64,000 bases of DNA from Marsupella aquatica (lineage: Eukaryota > Marchantiophyta): the NCBI GenBank assembly GCA_973895155.1, contig OZ316899.1, positions 10,788,001 through 10,852,000 on the forward strand. The letters are read 5' to 3'. The notes under the pieces were generated by a model. It ran no database searches, had not been told where the DNA came from, and saw only the letters and a list, made by a program, of their open reading frames with translations. The position numbers and the translations under genes were made by a program. Positions 11,011 through 23,248 of this stretch are shown here, one piece after another (position 1 is the stretch's first letter; the number at the start of each line of letters is the position of its first letter).

Positions 11011-11035
11011 CTATAACACGTTATCAGCACGAGGC
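11011..11035 (+). promoter_or_regulatory. Primer-binding-like site of the copia element
   Basis: The phrase AACACGTTATCAGCACGAGG lies about 290 bp upstream of the gag start. An ACGTTATCAGCACG phrase in this position is common in plant Ty1/copia elements, where it pairs with a host tRNA to prime reverse transcription. I recognise it by pattern only. Confidence 0.5.
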
Positions 11036-11320
11036 TCCTTTTTTTGCTGCTGTCGACCGTTCACAAATTAAAATTTCTTTTCCAGAGGACCCTTTGGTGA
11101 AAGCTCTCGATACGGATTGCAGCGGCAACGAAAACAATGCCGACCAATTGAGAATCAAGGACTCAACCTCATACACTAAAAATCAGACTCGCAAAAATCA
11201 TAGTGGACAACCAAAAGCTTAGACAATTAATCAATTGGATTACCCGGAGATCACACCAGAGCACATACATCGCGGTTATCAGACTCAAATCACAGAGTAT
11301 TCACGATAAATTGAAATAGG

Positions 11321-11905
11321 ATGTCTATACCCACCAATTCTATCGAGAAACTACTATTCCAACCTCTCAGCATAGATGGCGCCAACTACTTATCCTGGAC
11401 CTTGGACGTCGAGGCCCACCTCGCAGCTAAGGAACTCTAGGACACGATCATCACAGATGCGGGAACTACACTACCGCAAAAGGCAAAAGCCTTGATATTA
11501 ATTTGACACCATCTATGCGACCTTCTGAAGAAGCAATATATGAACGAATTTAATCCCTGGATACTCTGGGATGACCTCCAATCCCATTTTGATCACATTT
11601 GGACCATCTACTTGCCAGCAGCACGACACGACTGGATTAATTTGCGAGTCCAAGATTATAAGACGATCGTTGACTACAACAGCGAGCTATTCAAAATTGT
11701 AGCACAATTGGCAATTTGCGGACAGCCAGTAAACAATGTCGAGCAAATCAAAAAGATGCTATCCACTTTGCATTCCGCCAACCTAATACTTTCAACGCAA
11801 TACCGCAATATGGCCTTTACCAAATACTCCAAACTAATTGCCCACATGCTCCTGGCGGAGAAGCATCAGCTCTTGTTACTACAGATGTGGAATGGTAAAA
11901 AGTAA
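11321..11905 (+). pseudogene. Ty1/copia gag, N-terminal half
   Basis: Starting from the ATG at 11321, the translation has the usual copia gag opening (a short lead, then a block ending DGANYLSWTLDVEAHL) and continues with helical blocks LWDDLQSHFDHI and QIKKMLSTLHSANLILSTQY, all typical of the gag_2/UBN2 family. Two nonsense codons break it: TAG at 11438-11440 and TGA at 11504-11506, the latter explained by CGA to TGA. After LLAEKHQ the frame runs into the 123-bp repeat that borders the 48-kb insertion and stops. The rest of gag, with the Arg-Gly-rich part and zinc knuckle, resumes at 60,096. It is inactive. Confidence 0.8.
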
Positions 11906-12007
11906 CTATGGAGTGAAAGTGATCCATTTTAAAACATTTTAACCTTACTTGAAGTTTATTTAGGTTTATCCGTCACCCCTTAATCCATTTTAAGCCTCAA
12001 AGGAATG
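11885..12007 (+). repeat. 123-bp direct repeat, left copy
   Basis: This block is repeated at 59973-60095 in the same orientation with two mismatches (positions 11906 and 11958). The two copies sit exactly where a copia gag is interrupted and resumed, so they bound the 48-kb insertion. A purine-rich tract lies just before the right copy, as expected of the polypurine tract before a 3' long terminal repeat. I therefore think these are short long terminal repeats of the outer gypsy element. The ends are not a clean TG..CA and no perfect target duplication could be fixed. High identity means the pair is recent or has been homogenised. Confidence 0.7.
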
Positions 12008-13670
12008 TTATGGAAGAAAGCTAAGAAGTTTGAGTTAGGAAGGAGGAATCGCTTCGGACAAACAATCACTTTCGAAGAAGTCCAAAAGAAATTGCTTTGG
12101 GAGGAAGCAGAAGAATTGCTTTGCAGAAAGACCGGCTGAAGAATCGCTTTGGAAGTTGGAAAATCGGTTTAGACTTTCGGCAGCAACTTTGACGGACGAT
12201 TGCGGATCGGTCCGATGTTGTTTTGAGGAGATTTTTGGTGCGTTGGAAAGCTCTTATCAAGGGCTATAAGGAGAATTTCAGTTTGGTCCCAAAAGACCAA
12301 CTTCAGAATAACCCAAACCGATTCTCCAAGTTTTTTTGGCATATGTTACTTAAATCATTTTCTATCTCTTTTCTCACCTCTTGAGCCTTTCCATGAGTTA
12401 GATAGAGTAGGATATAGAGGGACATAGTTTAGTGTACCTTTAGGAATTAGATTTAGAGAGTCTTAGACTTATTTTACCTTTTAGGACCCTAAGTTTAGAT
12501 GAGAAAAGGTTTTTAGGCTTCTAAACCTTTTGGCATCTCAAACCTTTTGAGGGAGCCTTACAAGTGGACTCCCAAGACCATGATTCATTGTATTTTTTTC
12601 AACATTGATATTTGACCAAGTGTGGGTCTTTTTCTCGTGCCAAATTGGGCTTAGGAGAAAGAGTTTAATGGAGAAGACTTGTACCACTCACATCAATTGA
12701 ATTTCAAACATTTCATGGATCAAACTTAAGTATTCAAGTTTTGATGTTTGAATTAGTTGTAGGTGTAGTTTGCTATGAAGAACCAAAAACACACTTAATG
12801 GTCTTCAAACTCGGTATTCGTTCCCGTAAAGAACAAGATGGGGTTGGTTTGATAGATTTAAACAATAATAATAGACTGAAGATGTTTTCCACACATAGTA
12901 ATCAAGTTTGATTACTTTACTAAGGTATTTTGAAGATCGCTCCACAGCGGTGAGAAGTTTTCAATGATAACTCAACATCATGTAAACATAAATTAATGAA
13001 AAGGGAACGATTAACAAAATCACAGGGAAAAATATCTTAAAGTATGCTAAGGGAGTCTGGAATTGACCAAGGTTGCTCCTTAGACATAAGTCAAAATGAA
13101 AAGACTTAAGGATTCAAATCCACGTTTGCTTTTCAGATCTAAACTGCTTACTAGAGTACTCTTTTAAAGTGCCGTCAACACGTCTCTTTTTTTTCTAAGT
13201 GGTACTCAGACAAGATCTAAAAGAGTGACTACTTCAACATTTAGATGGTACTAAGCAACACGAAAGAAAATCCATCAAATTCATTAAAACATAAACTCAA
13301 TGAGTTAACTCTAAGAACTCAGGAGATTGCAATGAATCACCAAAAAGGAATCTATCATCACAACTCAAAAGATTTGCATAAAAGGAATTTTACTTCCTGT
13401 GTTTATAATCATAGGTTAAAACACAAGGAGGTAAGTCTCTCCAAATGTTAAACCTGATCTCGAACTCATAGATTCATGATCAACTAGTTTAACACAAAGA
13501 AGAGGCAAAAATGCACAACTTTACCATAAACTACACTAGTGGTGGAGGGGTCTTGTAGTAAAAATCTACAGAGTGAGAGGTCATAAGGTCGAAGAGACAT
13601 GCCTCTTTATACCTCTCAAAAAGCTAAAATGGCGATTCAGTAAGTGAAAAGCCGGAAAAATGGCTAAGTC
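12008..13670. other. Leader-like non-coding region of the outer element
   Basis: No gene is supported. The first 300 bp contain several phrases of the type GAATTGCTTTG and GAATCGCTTTGG in loose repetition. From about 12,340 the sequence is AT-rich. It lies between the left 123-bp repeat and the minus-strand gypsy element, so it probably holds the 5' leader of the outer element and the 3' end of the inserted one. I could not fix the border between them. Confidence 0.35.
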
Positions 13671-13673
13671 TGA

Positions 13674-13775
13674 ACTCGTAAACTAGTAAACTCGTAAAAA
13701 CGTAAAGTTGTAAAGACGTAAACTCGTAAAGTCATGAACTCGTAACTCGTAATTGCGGTAAAGTAAAGACTTAGC
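13674..13775 (+). repeat. CTCGTAAA-type short repeat, site 1
   Basis: About ten imperfect copies of a 9-11-base phrase AACTCGTAA follow one another. The same phrase type recurs at 21,560-21,740 and 28,160-28,330, all flanking parts of the same minus-strand gypsy element. It is too irregular for an ordinary microsatellite. Confidence 0.8.
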
Positions 13776-13961
13776 AAACTCAACTATTTTTAACTTCCTA
13801 AATATGAGTAAGAAAACTCCGAGGTTTTGCCAGCAGGCTTTCCTAGGTACAGTCTATATACTAAAGAAGTATGATAGCTTCCAAAGCTCTAGAACACATT
13901 TATAAAAATCAGATGAGATGCACTACTCCTAAAACTAACTAAAAACACTTAGAAAACTTCT

Positions 13962-14775
13962 TCAAGCTTGCTGTTGGATGTCCTCTGGTTCTAGTAACTC
14001 CACAAGGGTAACAGTCCGATTCCGTGTAACCTCCATCAACTCAGTTTGGCGTGGGGATCCTCGGGAGTAAGGTAGGCATCTTAGTTGTCTCTCAGGATAC
14101 ATTAGAGGCATTCTCTTCATTAAATAACATGAATCTATACGAAGAGCTTCTCTATACATCCCAATTACATCATAATTGTTGCAAGAAGCAGCATATACTA
14201 GGGGATAATGGTACAGGAACTCATCACTATTCATCATCCTGGAATAGAAAGGTCAAAGCCTCCATCTGACATCTCTAAAGTACCGGTTGAAGTGGGTCAG
14301 GGTCTGAGTAGTGACATTGTTCCAGATTCTCTGTTTCTCAGCTAATGAACTGGTTGAAACAAGGGTAACTTTGGGTTCTTGAGGGATGTAATCATGTTGT
14401 AGAGCAGTAGACTTCTTGCTTTGCATCAGGAAAGAAACGACAAAATCCAGGGCATAGGCTGCAAAGTTTCCAAAGTATGCCAAAACTAAATCTGAATCCT
14501 CTACCTCTACATCACCTTGAAGTAGCATCATAGCAAGAATAGGCCGGAAGTAGACAGAGTCGGTCTAGAACTCATCAAATTGTGCCATCTCAACTCTGGA
14601 AGTCCCAAAACACCTCAGGTCAAAAATGTAGCTGGCCTCTGTTTTCTTGAGATAGTAGTATCTCCAAAACTCTCCAACCGGTGGTCTGTTGGCCTGCATA
14701 ATCTTACAGGTCTCTACATACCTGCATACTTGGAACTCTGGAGGTCTCGGGTATCTACTCTCGATGACAGCATTT
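13962..14775 (-). pseudogene. Gypsy 3' ORF, distal part (minus-strand element)
   Basis: On the minus strand a coding stretch runs from 14,775 to 13,962 with one TAG near 14,566. It matches the distal part of the 3' ORF of the plus-strand gypsy element at 57.9-58.6 kb: EFWRYYYLKKTEASYI here against DFLRYYRFKKSVVCFQ there, and GDVEVEDSDLVLAYFGNFAA here against GDLKVEDISLATRLLGNLPA there. The proximal part lies at 21.4-19.5 kb; the two are separated by the 4.7-kb element inserted at 14,781. The protein family is not one I can name beyond being a retrotransposon 3' accessory ORF. Confidence 0.6.
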
Positions 14776-14780
14776 CGGGG
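14776..14780. repeat. 5-bp target duplication, left (CGGGG)
   Basis: CGGGG here is repeated at 19450-19454, directly after the right end of the inserted element. The pair splits the 3' ORF of the minus-strand gypsy element, as expected of a target-site duplication. Confidence 0.7.
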
Positions 14781-15146
14781 TGTGATGCCTAGCCAGGAAT
14801 CATTAGGCTAGTTTAATTAGTAAAATCAGGAGTGTATCCTAGGAAACACCTTAGTCTAGTAACAAAAATAGGGAAATATAAACAATTAAGGGTGACTATG
14901 GAACCATGGCCGAGGCTGAAAGTAAGGATGCCGGGGGAGGAAACACGATTAGGGTTAGGGCGCGCTAAGTACCGGAGGCCACCAACAGGAAGGAAGAGCA
15001 GCCAGGGGGGGTAAGGACCGAGCACAAGGACTGGCGGCTCATTTGCAAACACAAGCCAAGCGGACGACTACGGGAGGCCAACTGCTGTCCGCTGCTCAGG
15101 CAAGCACTCGGAGTGGAAGCTGATACCGACGATCAACTCAAGAGGG

Positions 15147-18100
15147 GTATGAGCAACGTCAATCAAGCTACTCATTTTTGGGGATGCCTGTTAGAATGGG
15201 CAACTGAGTACATTGGGACCTACCAAGACGAAGAATGGCTCGAGAACGGCAGGAGCTCACTCGGCTGTGGGAGCTGCAGAAGTCTGCTTTCTTAGGAGGA
15301 AAACTCATTACGGCTGAATTCTTGTGGACGCCTACTGCTGACGAACTCGACGATCTTCCATTTTGTGAGAACAAGATAGTCGGCATCCGGGAGGCCATCA
15401 ACCGCTGCAACGACATACACTAGGAGTTGAAGGGTAGCACGGAGGGGTGGACGAAGGCAACCGTGCTAGGAGAAACATCCACGGCAGCCGCTATGAAAAG
15501 AAAAGGGAACAACAACAAAGAAGCCACCCCTGCAAAAAGAATGAGGTCGGCGACACCCAGGAAACCAACAAAGTAGGGAAGCATGAGGCAGGCGGAAGCC
15601 AACGAAGAGGAGGTTGACCCCGTCAATGCCGTCCCAACAAGAGATGACACTTGGTAAGGCTGGGCGATGACCCTCCCCGAGGAGGTGCAATTACACTTTG
15701 CACGGGAAGAGGATGCATGCTTTACGGCTATGCAGACTCGGAAATACCAAGGCTTCATGGCCGGATCCGGCTTGGAAGCATTCGTAAAGTTACCATGGCT
15801 GAAGCCGGAGGTGCCGGATTCAGACTTACTGGAATTTGTGGGATCATGGGAGCCCGAGACCAATTCCACAAGGGTGTATGGGAAGGATTTCTATCTCACT
15901 CCCCAGGTGATTGCTGAAGTGTTTGGCTTGCCGATGGGCAATAAGACCAAAGTAGATACCAAGAAGACCTTGCCAGACAAGGAGTTCCGGTCATTTCCAG
16001 GGCCATCAACAAAGAATGGCTTCTTCCGAAACACCTGCACCAACCCGCACATAGGAGAAATGATCGATTTCTTGCGGGTGATCATGCATTGTAACTTGCC
16101 GAGGGCAGAGATCGGCAAGCACAGGTCTATCTGGCTGAGAGGCCAGACCCGAGCCGAGACTACAACGGGTACCTCCTCACCCAACTAAAGAAGATCTTGA
16201 AGGAGGAACAGCTGGTGATTGGCATGGGAAGCGTGTCCCGGCTTGGTTATCACATGCCGCTGTTGTGCCGGTATGCCCAAAGCCAGATATTTGCCCCGGT
16301 ACTGCCCCTACAAGCAAGAGCACCAGAGGAGGTTCCGGAACTGAGGCCGACAATAGAGAAACCGAACCAGCCCGACCGTCCTACAATCAAGCAGGTGTTT
16401 AGGCCGAGGAAGGAGGACTTGCCGATGCAACAACCAGGCATGCAGAATCTGCTAAAATTGTTGGAGAAGGAAAGGAGGACGGCAATGGGGCCAGTACATA
16501 ATACTGCTTCCAAAGTTGGCCTTAGCCAACTTACTAGGGAAAACCCCTGTACAGGGGCCAAGGAGAGAAGGAGGCCGGAACACGAGCCGGGAGTCCAAAT
16601 GTATGTAGGAGCTTCACGTCCCAAAGCCGAGGAGAATCAGCTCAAGGCCCCTGGTCACGACAAGGAGAAGATGAGATCAACGTGGAAGCCGGAGGACCCA
16701 GGACCCGTGATCTGTGGGGTTGTGTTCACGGCAGGATCAGGACAGTAGCGGGGGGAGCTGGTAGTCCAAGCCGAGGAGGAGGCGGTAGAGGGCTACGACA
16801 ATGATGACTCCGGCTACGGGTCGGACCATCATGTTCCAAGAATAAGGACCCGTGGCAGGTTCATCCCCACTCTTCCAAGAGTAGTTTGAGGGGACCCGAC
16901 CCAGCAGAGCAGCCCCGAGTCTCCCCCACCAGATGTCGCTCCCCCGAGTTTTGACGGCATCAAACAGACGGCATAGGAGTTTTAGGAACGACGCAGTGAG
17001 GAAGAGGAGGCAGCCCTGGCAAGGGAGAAGGATTTACCAGGAGGAGAATGGCCGGAGGACATCCGGCGGCTTGCAGAAAAACGAAGCAGCCCGCCAACCA
17101 TGATAGAAGAAATTTGCAAGGCTGTCTGGGAACAAAGGCCGTGATGGATGATGCCGATGACTTTTGCTCACTCCGCCTATGCTAAAGAAAGAGCCATGGA
17201 GTACGGGGAGATGTGTGGGGAACTTGCGCTTGCATCTTTGGGGAGGAGTTGGAGCACGGACCTTTTTTGCAGAGGGAAATGTTGGAGAAGCACCGATTAG
17301 AAGAAGCGGTGGCTTTGGAAAGAAGTAAGAAGGACGAGGTCATCCGTTGGCTTAGGGCAAGGGAAGCCGAGGTAGAAGACCTGAAGGCGTCCAAGAAAGC
17401 CCAAGATGAGCTGCGGATTAAGCGGCATGAGCTCAACATCATGCAAGGGCAATTGGATACCGCGCAGTCTGATAATCAGATTATCAGGGATAAACTGACT
17501 CGGACCCAATGTGATCTAGCCGATTCGATCAAGGAGAAGGAGAAGTGGAAGCAAAAGCTGAGAGACACAATGGAGGCCCACATAGCAGCCAACAATTGGG
17601 CCATGGCGGAAACTCAGAGAAGGGAAAGGGCGCCGAAGGGGGAACTCGAGGATATCCGCGGAGCCCTTGAGCAGAAGGAGGCCGAGTTAGGGAAATCCTA
17701 TCAGGCGATTATCGTCCTGTGGCAGGAGCTCGCATCCATGACGGCCAGCTTCAAGGCCAACCTCCGCGAGAAAGATGACCAGCTCGACCAGACTTATGCC
17801 AAGATGAATCAAATGGAGTCTGAGGTCATTGCGGAGCTTGACAAGGAGCTGAGAGTAGCCCAGGAGGAGAAGGCGACCTTAAAGAAGGAATTGGTGGAAG
17901 CCCAAAAGGAGCGGGAGGAAGCGCGCAAGGACCTGGATGAATTACAGGAGGAGTTGGAGGAAAGCACGCGGAAGATGGAGAACTTACAGTGGCGAGCCGA
18001 CAACCAAACGGAGCGGCTGAAGAAACAGGCCGCAGTATTTAAGTGCTTGGCTTCCTCAGGACCAACTCCAATTGGGGCAACCAAGTTACCTAGTGTAGTA

Positions 18101-18543
18101 CTGGCCGAAGGACAAGTCGAGACACTCGCACCGGTGCCGGAGGTAAGTGGCAAGGGGAAGGGGCCAGCTGCCGAACCAAAGAAGAAGAAGAAGCGGAAAC
18201 CTTCTGGGTCAAGGAGTAATACGGCTCCTCAAGCCGGCGTGACCAAGGAGGTAAACCCAACACCAGGCAGGGTCACGGCAGAGGATCCACCTGCCCTAGA
18301 AGGCGGGATGATGAAGCCATGGCTAGGATACTCGGTGATGAAGTCGGGGTACCGGATCCATCACTAGAACATGTCGGGGAGGCCGTGGCCGATGCTGAGG
18401 CCGAAGCCGAGGGTGGACCCAGTCAGGCTGATGGAGAGTTGACTCGGTCAAGAGCAGGTAATCTGTCAGAGGACGGACCTACGGTAGTGGCTGCGGAGGA
18501 AGTGTTGGGGGCGTCGATTGAGGACCAGACACCGTTGCCATGA
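15147..18543 (+). pseudogene. Plant-transposon-like and coiled-coil gene (copy 2)
   Basis: Coding blocks run in order. An N-terminal block at 15,235-15,423 holds FLGGKLITAEFLWTPT. The domain block at 15,667-16,188 contains DFYLTPQVIAEVFGLPMGNK and the block GFFRNTCTNPHIGEMIDFLR. A Pro-rich linker follows at 16,197-16,748. A long uninterrupted coiled coil at 17,213-18,367 (about 380 residues) is very rich in Glu, Lys, Gln and Arg and ends in a basic stretch PKKKKKRKPSGSRS that could be a nuclear signal. An acidic tail continues in another frame at 18,319-18,543. Stops at about 15,421, 15,656 and 16,889 and frame changes break the gene. The coiled coil is intact and could still be made if transcribed. 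The F-x-L-P core suggests the putative plant transposon protein domain. Function unknown. Confidence 0.6.
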
Positions 18544-18544
18544 C

Positions 18545-19449
18545 GGTGGTGGAGGGCCACTCCTTTTAAGGAGGGCGGACGTGGAGGGAGGAGGCGTGAG
18601 TGGGCAGGGCAGGCTCAAATCTTCAAGTTTAGAATTAGGATCAGGACCAAGGGGCGGCCCTGACACTTAGCGTAGTGGGATTGCGGATCCACTGGTAAGA
18701 GCAACACTTCTGCTCCTGCCTCGCTATACATAGGTAGATTATAGTTAGGTAGATTAGGCTTACGCTGCAAGGAATTAGGCGGATCCACTACCAGGATAAG
18801 TACCTGGGCTGCGGGGAGTTGAGGGCCTTCTTCCTTAGCAAGTTTTTAGTGCACCAACAGGGCTGGGATCAAGTAGTTAAAGAAGCTCTCGGTTAGTTAT
18901 ACTGTGACCCTTGTGTATATTCATGTTTCCTCATACCTAAGAAATGAATAGAGTTGGCCTCACGGCTTAGTTCGCAGATCTTGTATATGAGAAGTACTGT
19001 TTGTATGGCAAGTGCATGGTATAACTCAGTCAGAAGGAGTCATTTTGCTATTTGTGTGTCGCATTAACTTGTTTGAAGATTGCCCACATCAACCAAGAAG
19101 GGAGTAAGCAAGGTAGTAAGAGTTGGATGTGTCGAGCTGAGATAGGTCTTAGCGGCTTACCCAAGCCAGTTGGGGATCATTTCGGCGGCAGAATCCAAAC
19201 ATACCTAAAGGAAAACCGAGAGAGGAGGACAAGGGAAGGCCAAGAATAGGCCGGCTACGTATCTCATGACCCGATGAAGGATCTGTCCAGTATATGTGAG
19301 TAAAATGTTAATAGCAATAGTAGTAGAAGGAAGTTAGCAGCGTCCCATGCCGCTAAAGCCGTGAAATTGGCCTCACCAAGAGCGAAACCTACGGGAATCG
19401 GCTTGTGAGAGGGGTTTCTTGGGTTTAGGGAGCCATGGGACGCACCACA
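18545..19449 (+). other. 3' non-coding part of copy 2
   Basis: No gene is supported. A repeated GCGGATCCACT phrase occurs near 18,683 and 18,779. The stretch ends at the CCACA right border of the element. Confidence 0.4.
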
Positions 19450-19454
19450 CGGGG
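19450..19454. repeat. 5-bp target duplication, right (CGGGG)
   Basis: Partner of the CGGGG at 14776-14780. It lies immediately after the last base of the copy-2 element. Confidence 0.7.
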
Positions 19455-21410
19455 GGTCTGAGTAGATGAGGTGACGACTGCTACTAAGTTTGGATTGGAT
19501 CTTAAGGCAGTGTCAACATCTTCAAACCCTTGGCTTGGTGACGGTGTTAAAGAGTTGTCATAAGATCGAATGGAATTAAAATCAGAGGGTGGGTCAGAAT
19601 CTTCAGGTAGATCCTCTCAAAAATAAGGATGCTCATACTATGACTGATTGTAGGGTGGTCCTTCTGTGGGTTTGTAGTTGGAATCAGGACTGTAAGGGTG
19701 GGAACTTGGACTAGGAGAAAGTGTAGCAGTAGGACATCGCTGCACTAAGTTGCTGATTGCAGATGTTATCTGTCGAGGTTCACACTAAAGCATTTCTAGT
19801 AATTCATCCACAATAGCTGCACAACTGATACCCTCTGTCACTAGAATGGGGTCACTTAGTTTTAGGAGAGGGACCTGTTGGGTAGCAGGGGTGAGAGTCA
19901 CAAATTCCGTTGGTGCTGATTCTCTTGGGGGAGAGGTCATCCTGATAGGGCTTAACTGGTCAGGGAATGGTGACTGGTCAAGTGCAAGCTAGAGGGGTAC
20001 TGAAAGGATCTCCATTTTCTCCACCAAAAGGACATAGGTCCTTGGTAAAAGCAATCACTAGAGGACAAAAAGATCAAAATGTTACATGGAATGGCCAGGA
20101 TTGTTTTGGTGAGATTGAAAGGTAAGATCTTGCATGCCAAATCTTTGGAAGTGTGTCCACATATTTCGGAATTTAAGAAGAGTGCCCAATCTTTTTGGAA
20201 GTGTGCACAATCTTTTTGGAAGTGTGCCCAACCTTTTTGGGAGTGTGCTCAGCTAAATCTTAATGACATTTATACTCCTTTCACTCTCCTTTTTGAGCTA
20301 GTCCTTGGGGACTCCTTTGGTACCCCTCTAGCTTGCTTTTGACCGACTTCAAACTGACAGCTTCCATTCTTAAATCATTAACAGCGTCATAGAGTCCATC
20401 ACCACTGCAACTGAGAAGAGATGTCAACTTATCAATGAGTTGCTGATTTGATTCTGCTTTTGAAGGAGTGGATGAGCTGGTCCTTAGGTTGACAGCAGCA
20501 AAAGCCAGTTCAACAACGTCTGCTAGTTGCTCAAAGAAATCCTTGTCTTCTTCAGCTCCAGGTTGATCTCCCGCATTGACTTCTCTTGAGTTATGAGCAG
20601 GCGAAGCTTCAAGACCACCCACTAATACATCTTCTATGTCCATATCATCATTCTGATCATGGGGATCCAGGGAAATGGCATCCACACCAATTTCTTCCTC
20701 AATGTCCAACTCAATCAAAAGTAACCCTCTTTCGGTTCTCTCCTCCGGATGTAGACAGTCATGAGCCTGGTAGAGTTGAGATAGATAAACTTGCAGATAA
20801 GTGGGACTGTTTGCCTTTACACTTCTCACCTGATCCTTCATCACATTGAAAATTAACAAGACCCAGTTCACCTGGATGGCTCCACTGTGAGCAGCCACAA
20901 TAGTGTTTACCAAAGCTATAGGACAGATGGTTGGCTTTTTCAGATGAAAAATGGGTAAAAATTCAGAAGAATTCTCAGATCCGGATAAGTACATTGTGTC
21001 AGATTCCAGCCATTAGTAATACTGTGAATCCCTAAGAAGTAAGGAGTTGACAAATCCTTCTTCTTTGAATACAATCCTTCTCCTTCTGAGGGGCAGCGGA
21101 AGGCCTGGGCAATTTGCTCCACAGTCCATAAGTTGGGTCGAGCTTGAATGGTCTGTCAAAATTCAGGAGCAAGCAGCGACCCTTTCACAAAATCCTATAA
21201 ATACGTGTCGAGCTCTACATTCCAAGGAATTGCGAGTAGATGCTCAAGTCCCAGCTGCCGTAACGATGTTCTCAAATTTTCACAACTATCGGGCGCCAGA
21301 GGAATTCGAGCTACTACACTCTTAGGAATTGGCAAAGAATTGACACAGTACTGCTCATCAGTGCCGATGTCCGCCATAGCTCTAATCTATTCTGTCGAGT
21401 GCGCAAAGAA
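19455..21410 (-). pseudogene. Gypsy 3' ORF, proximal part (minus-strand element)
   Basis: The best-preserved piece is 20,994-20,281 (237 residues). It matches the proximal part of the other element's 3' ORF at 36.0-37.1 kb in the block of alternating hydrophobic residues: IQVNWVLLIFNVMKDQVRSV here against INWASLLLDSLQLRCKKV there, followed by a short gap and LYLSQLYQ-like text. An acidic segment around DPHDQNDDMDIED and a leucine-rich helical C-terminal part follow. Upstream (21,377-21,000) and downstream (20,280-19,455) the frame is broken but the composition is similar. The ORF lies 3' of the integrase in the same orientation, as in the plus-strand element. Accessory 3' ORFs are known in several plant gypsy lineages; what this one does is unknown. 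Confidence 0.55.
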
Positions 21411-21549
21411 GTGGGGAGGCTGATAGAATCAATGGAGGAGGCAGGAATTTAGTCAAGAGTGAGCGCCCGAGTCTACATTGTCTTCTTTTCAAGTCGCGCT
21501 CTTCTTCTGTTGTGGAGTCCCGTTAAAACTAGCCGTAAAATGTCGCGGT

Positions 21550-21745
21550 CACTGGTCGCCAACTCGTAAGGCATAACTCTTAGTCCTAACTCGTAAACCC
21601 GTAAATCGTAAACTAGTAAACTAGTAAACTCGTAAATGGAGTCTACTTGTAAACCCGTAAATTGTCAACTCGTAAACTTGTAAACAGGAGTTTACTTGCA
21701 AACTTAAACTTGAGAACCCGTAACTTGTAGACAGAATGCTATCTC
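21550..21745 (+). repeat. CTCGTAAA-type short repeat, site 2
   Basis: Imperfect copies of AACTCGTAAA and AAACTAGTAAA follow one another in the spacer between the integrase end (21,832) and the 3' ORF of the minus-strand gypsy element. Same phrase type as at 13.7 and 28.2 kb. Confidence 0.8.
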
Positions 21746-21831
21746 CGCTATGTTAGCAATAATTATAGTCTAAACACCATAAAAAAATTAAAAAAATTCA
21801 GTTTCTTCCTACTTTTGGAATTACCCACTAC

Positions 21832-23182
21832 TTACATAGCCCCGTCCTCAAGCGGCGCCGTGCCCTCACAAGCCGTTTGACAAGGTAAATAATATTTCTT
21901 CACCCTGAAACCATTAATGCGTGTTGCCAGGGGTTCTCCATCCAAGGTTTCCAAAGATAAGGATCCATTTGGCCATGTAGTAACAACTTTGTAGGGGCTT
22001 ATCCAATGAGTGTGAAGCTTCCCAGGGAAAAACATATACCTAGAGTCATAAACAAGAGCCAAGTCTCCCGGTTGCAGTGTTGGTACTTTTAATTTCTTGT
22101 CATAGGCTATCTTCCGTTTGTCTTGTTGGTGAATAGTATGTTGTAAGGCTAGAAGCCTATTTTCTTCCAATTCATCTAGAATTTCCAGCCTAGTGTGGAA
22201 ACTATCAAGTTCAGGTAATCTCTCAGAGATCAGAAGCCGCTCAGTAGGTAATTCAAATTCAATGGGGGTAACACTATGCATACCAAAAGTTAAGTAGAAT
22301 GGTGTTCTCAAGGTAGTAATCTTTTATGCGGTTCTGTAAGCCCACAAAGCAAAGTGGAGTTTGATATCCCAATTGGTCTTATGTGCTTCCACCATCTTAT
22401 TTAATATTTTTCCCATTAATCCGTTAGCTCTTTTGGTCAGCCCATTAGCTCTTGGATTGTAAGGTGTGGTCTTTCGGTGTTTAATCAAATATTTGTCAGT
22501 AATAAGCTCAATGGTCTCATTAAGGAAGTGTAAACCTTGATCACTTACCAATTCAAGGGGGCAACCATACCTGGTAATAATATTTTCAAATAAGAAACTG
22601 GTGGCTGTGGCAGCGTCATTCTTCCTAGTATGCTTAGCCTCCACCCATTTGGTGAGGTAATCCGTAGCAAGAATGATATCTTCTGCTTCGTTTAGCAACA
22701 GGGGAAATGGGACCAATAAAGTCTATTCCCCATTTTTCAAATGGAGATAGAGGTAAAATGGGAGTTAAAGGCCATTTTGATGTGGCCATAGGCTTCCCTA
22801 TTCGTTGACAAGGGTCACAACTTTGAATGTAGTTATAAGTGTCCTTGTGCATGGTAGGCCACCAAAATCCAGCATCCTTTATTTTCTTAACAGTTGTATT
22901 AACGGCATAGTGTCCACCAGAGGCTTCAGTGTGTAAGGCTGAAATTACCTTTGGAACTTCTTGAGCTTCCAAGCAACGGTGAAGTCTCTGGTTTGGCAAT
23001 AATTTAAACAAAACACCCTTTACAATAGTATATGGTCCAACTTTGTACAGGAAAACAGCTTTTTCCTCCGCATTCAAGCCTGGTGGATAAATTCCATGAG
23101 TCAGCATCTGAACAATGTCAAAGTACCTTGAGTCTTCTCCTTCCAAATGCCATAGTTGCTCGTCCGGAAATTGATCAGACAA
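21832..23182 (-). pseudogene. Integrase (gypsy, minus strand)
   Basis: The N-terminal zinc-binding part reads HTEASGGHYAVNTTVKKI and later CDPCQRIGKP (His-His-Cys-Cys type). The catalytic core has the first Asp in WGIDFIGPI (about 22,700) and the second Asp in LVSDQGLHFL (about 22,525). At the position of the third residue, normally Glu in NGLTERANG, this copy has Lys (NGLTKRANG, about 22,430). That change removes a catalytic residue of the DD35E triad and is explained by one G-to-A change. A frame change near 22,690 and a second near 22,320 also break the gene. The C-terminal part after 22,311 has the usual YNKKLKVPTLQPGDLALVY-like text. The copy is inactive. Confidence 0.85.
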
Positions 23183-23248
23183 AGGTTCAACACTAGGATC
23201 TCCAGGAAGTCGTGATAGGAAGTCTGCATTCTCATGGTGTTTCCCGGC

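Larger units (their letters stand above)
14781..19449 (+). mobile_element. Coiled-coil-gene element, copy 2, 4,669 bp
   Basis: The element starts TGTGATGCCTAG and ends CCATGGGACGCACCACA. Its two ends share TGTGRTGC as an inverted repeat, and it is flanked by CGGGG on both sides. It interrupts a gypsy 3' ORF that can be followed on either side. A 5-bp duplication fits an LTR-type integrase, but I find no long direct terminal repeat. It may be a non-autonomous derivative that has lost or reduced its terminal repeats. The only gene-like content is the plant-transposon-like and coiled-coil gene. The 3' part, 18,545-19,449, is non-coding. Confidence 0.65.
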
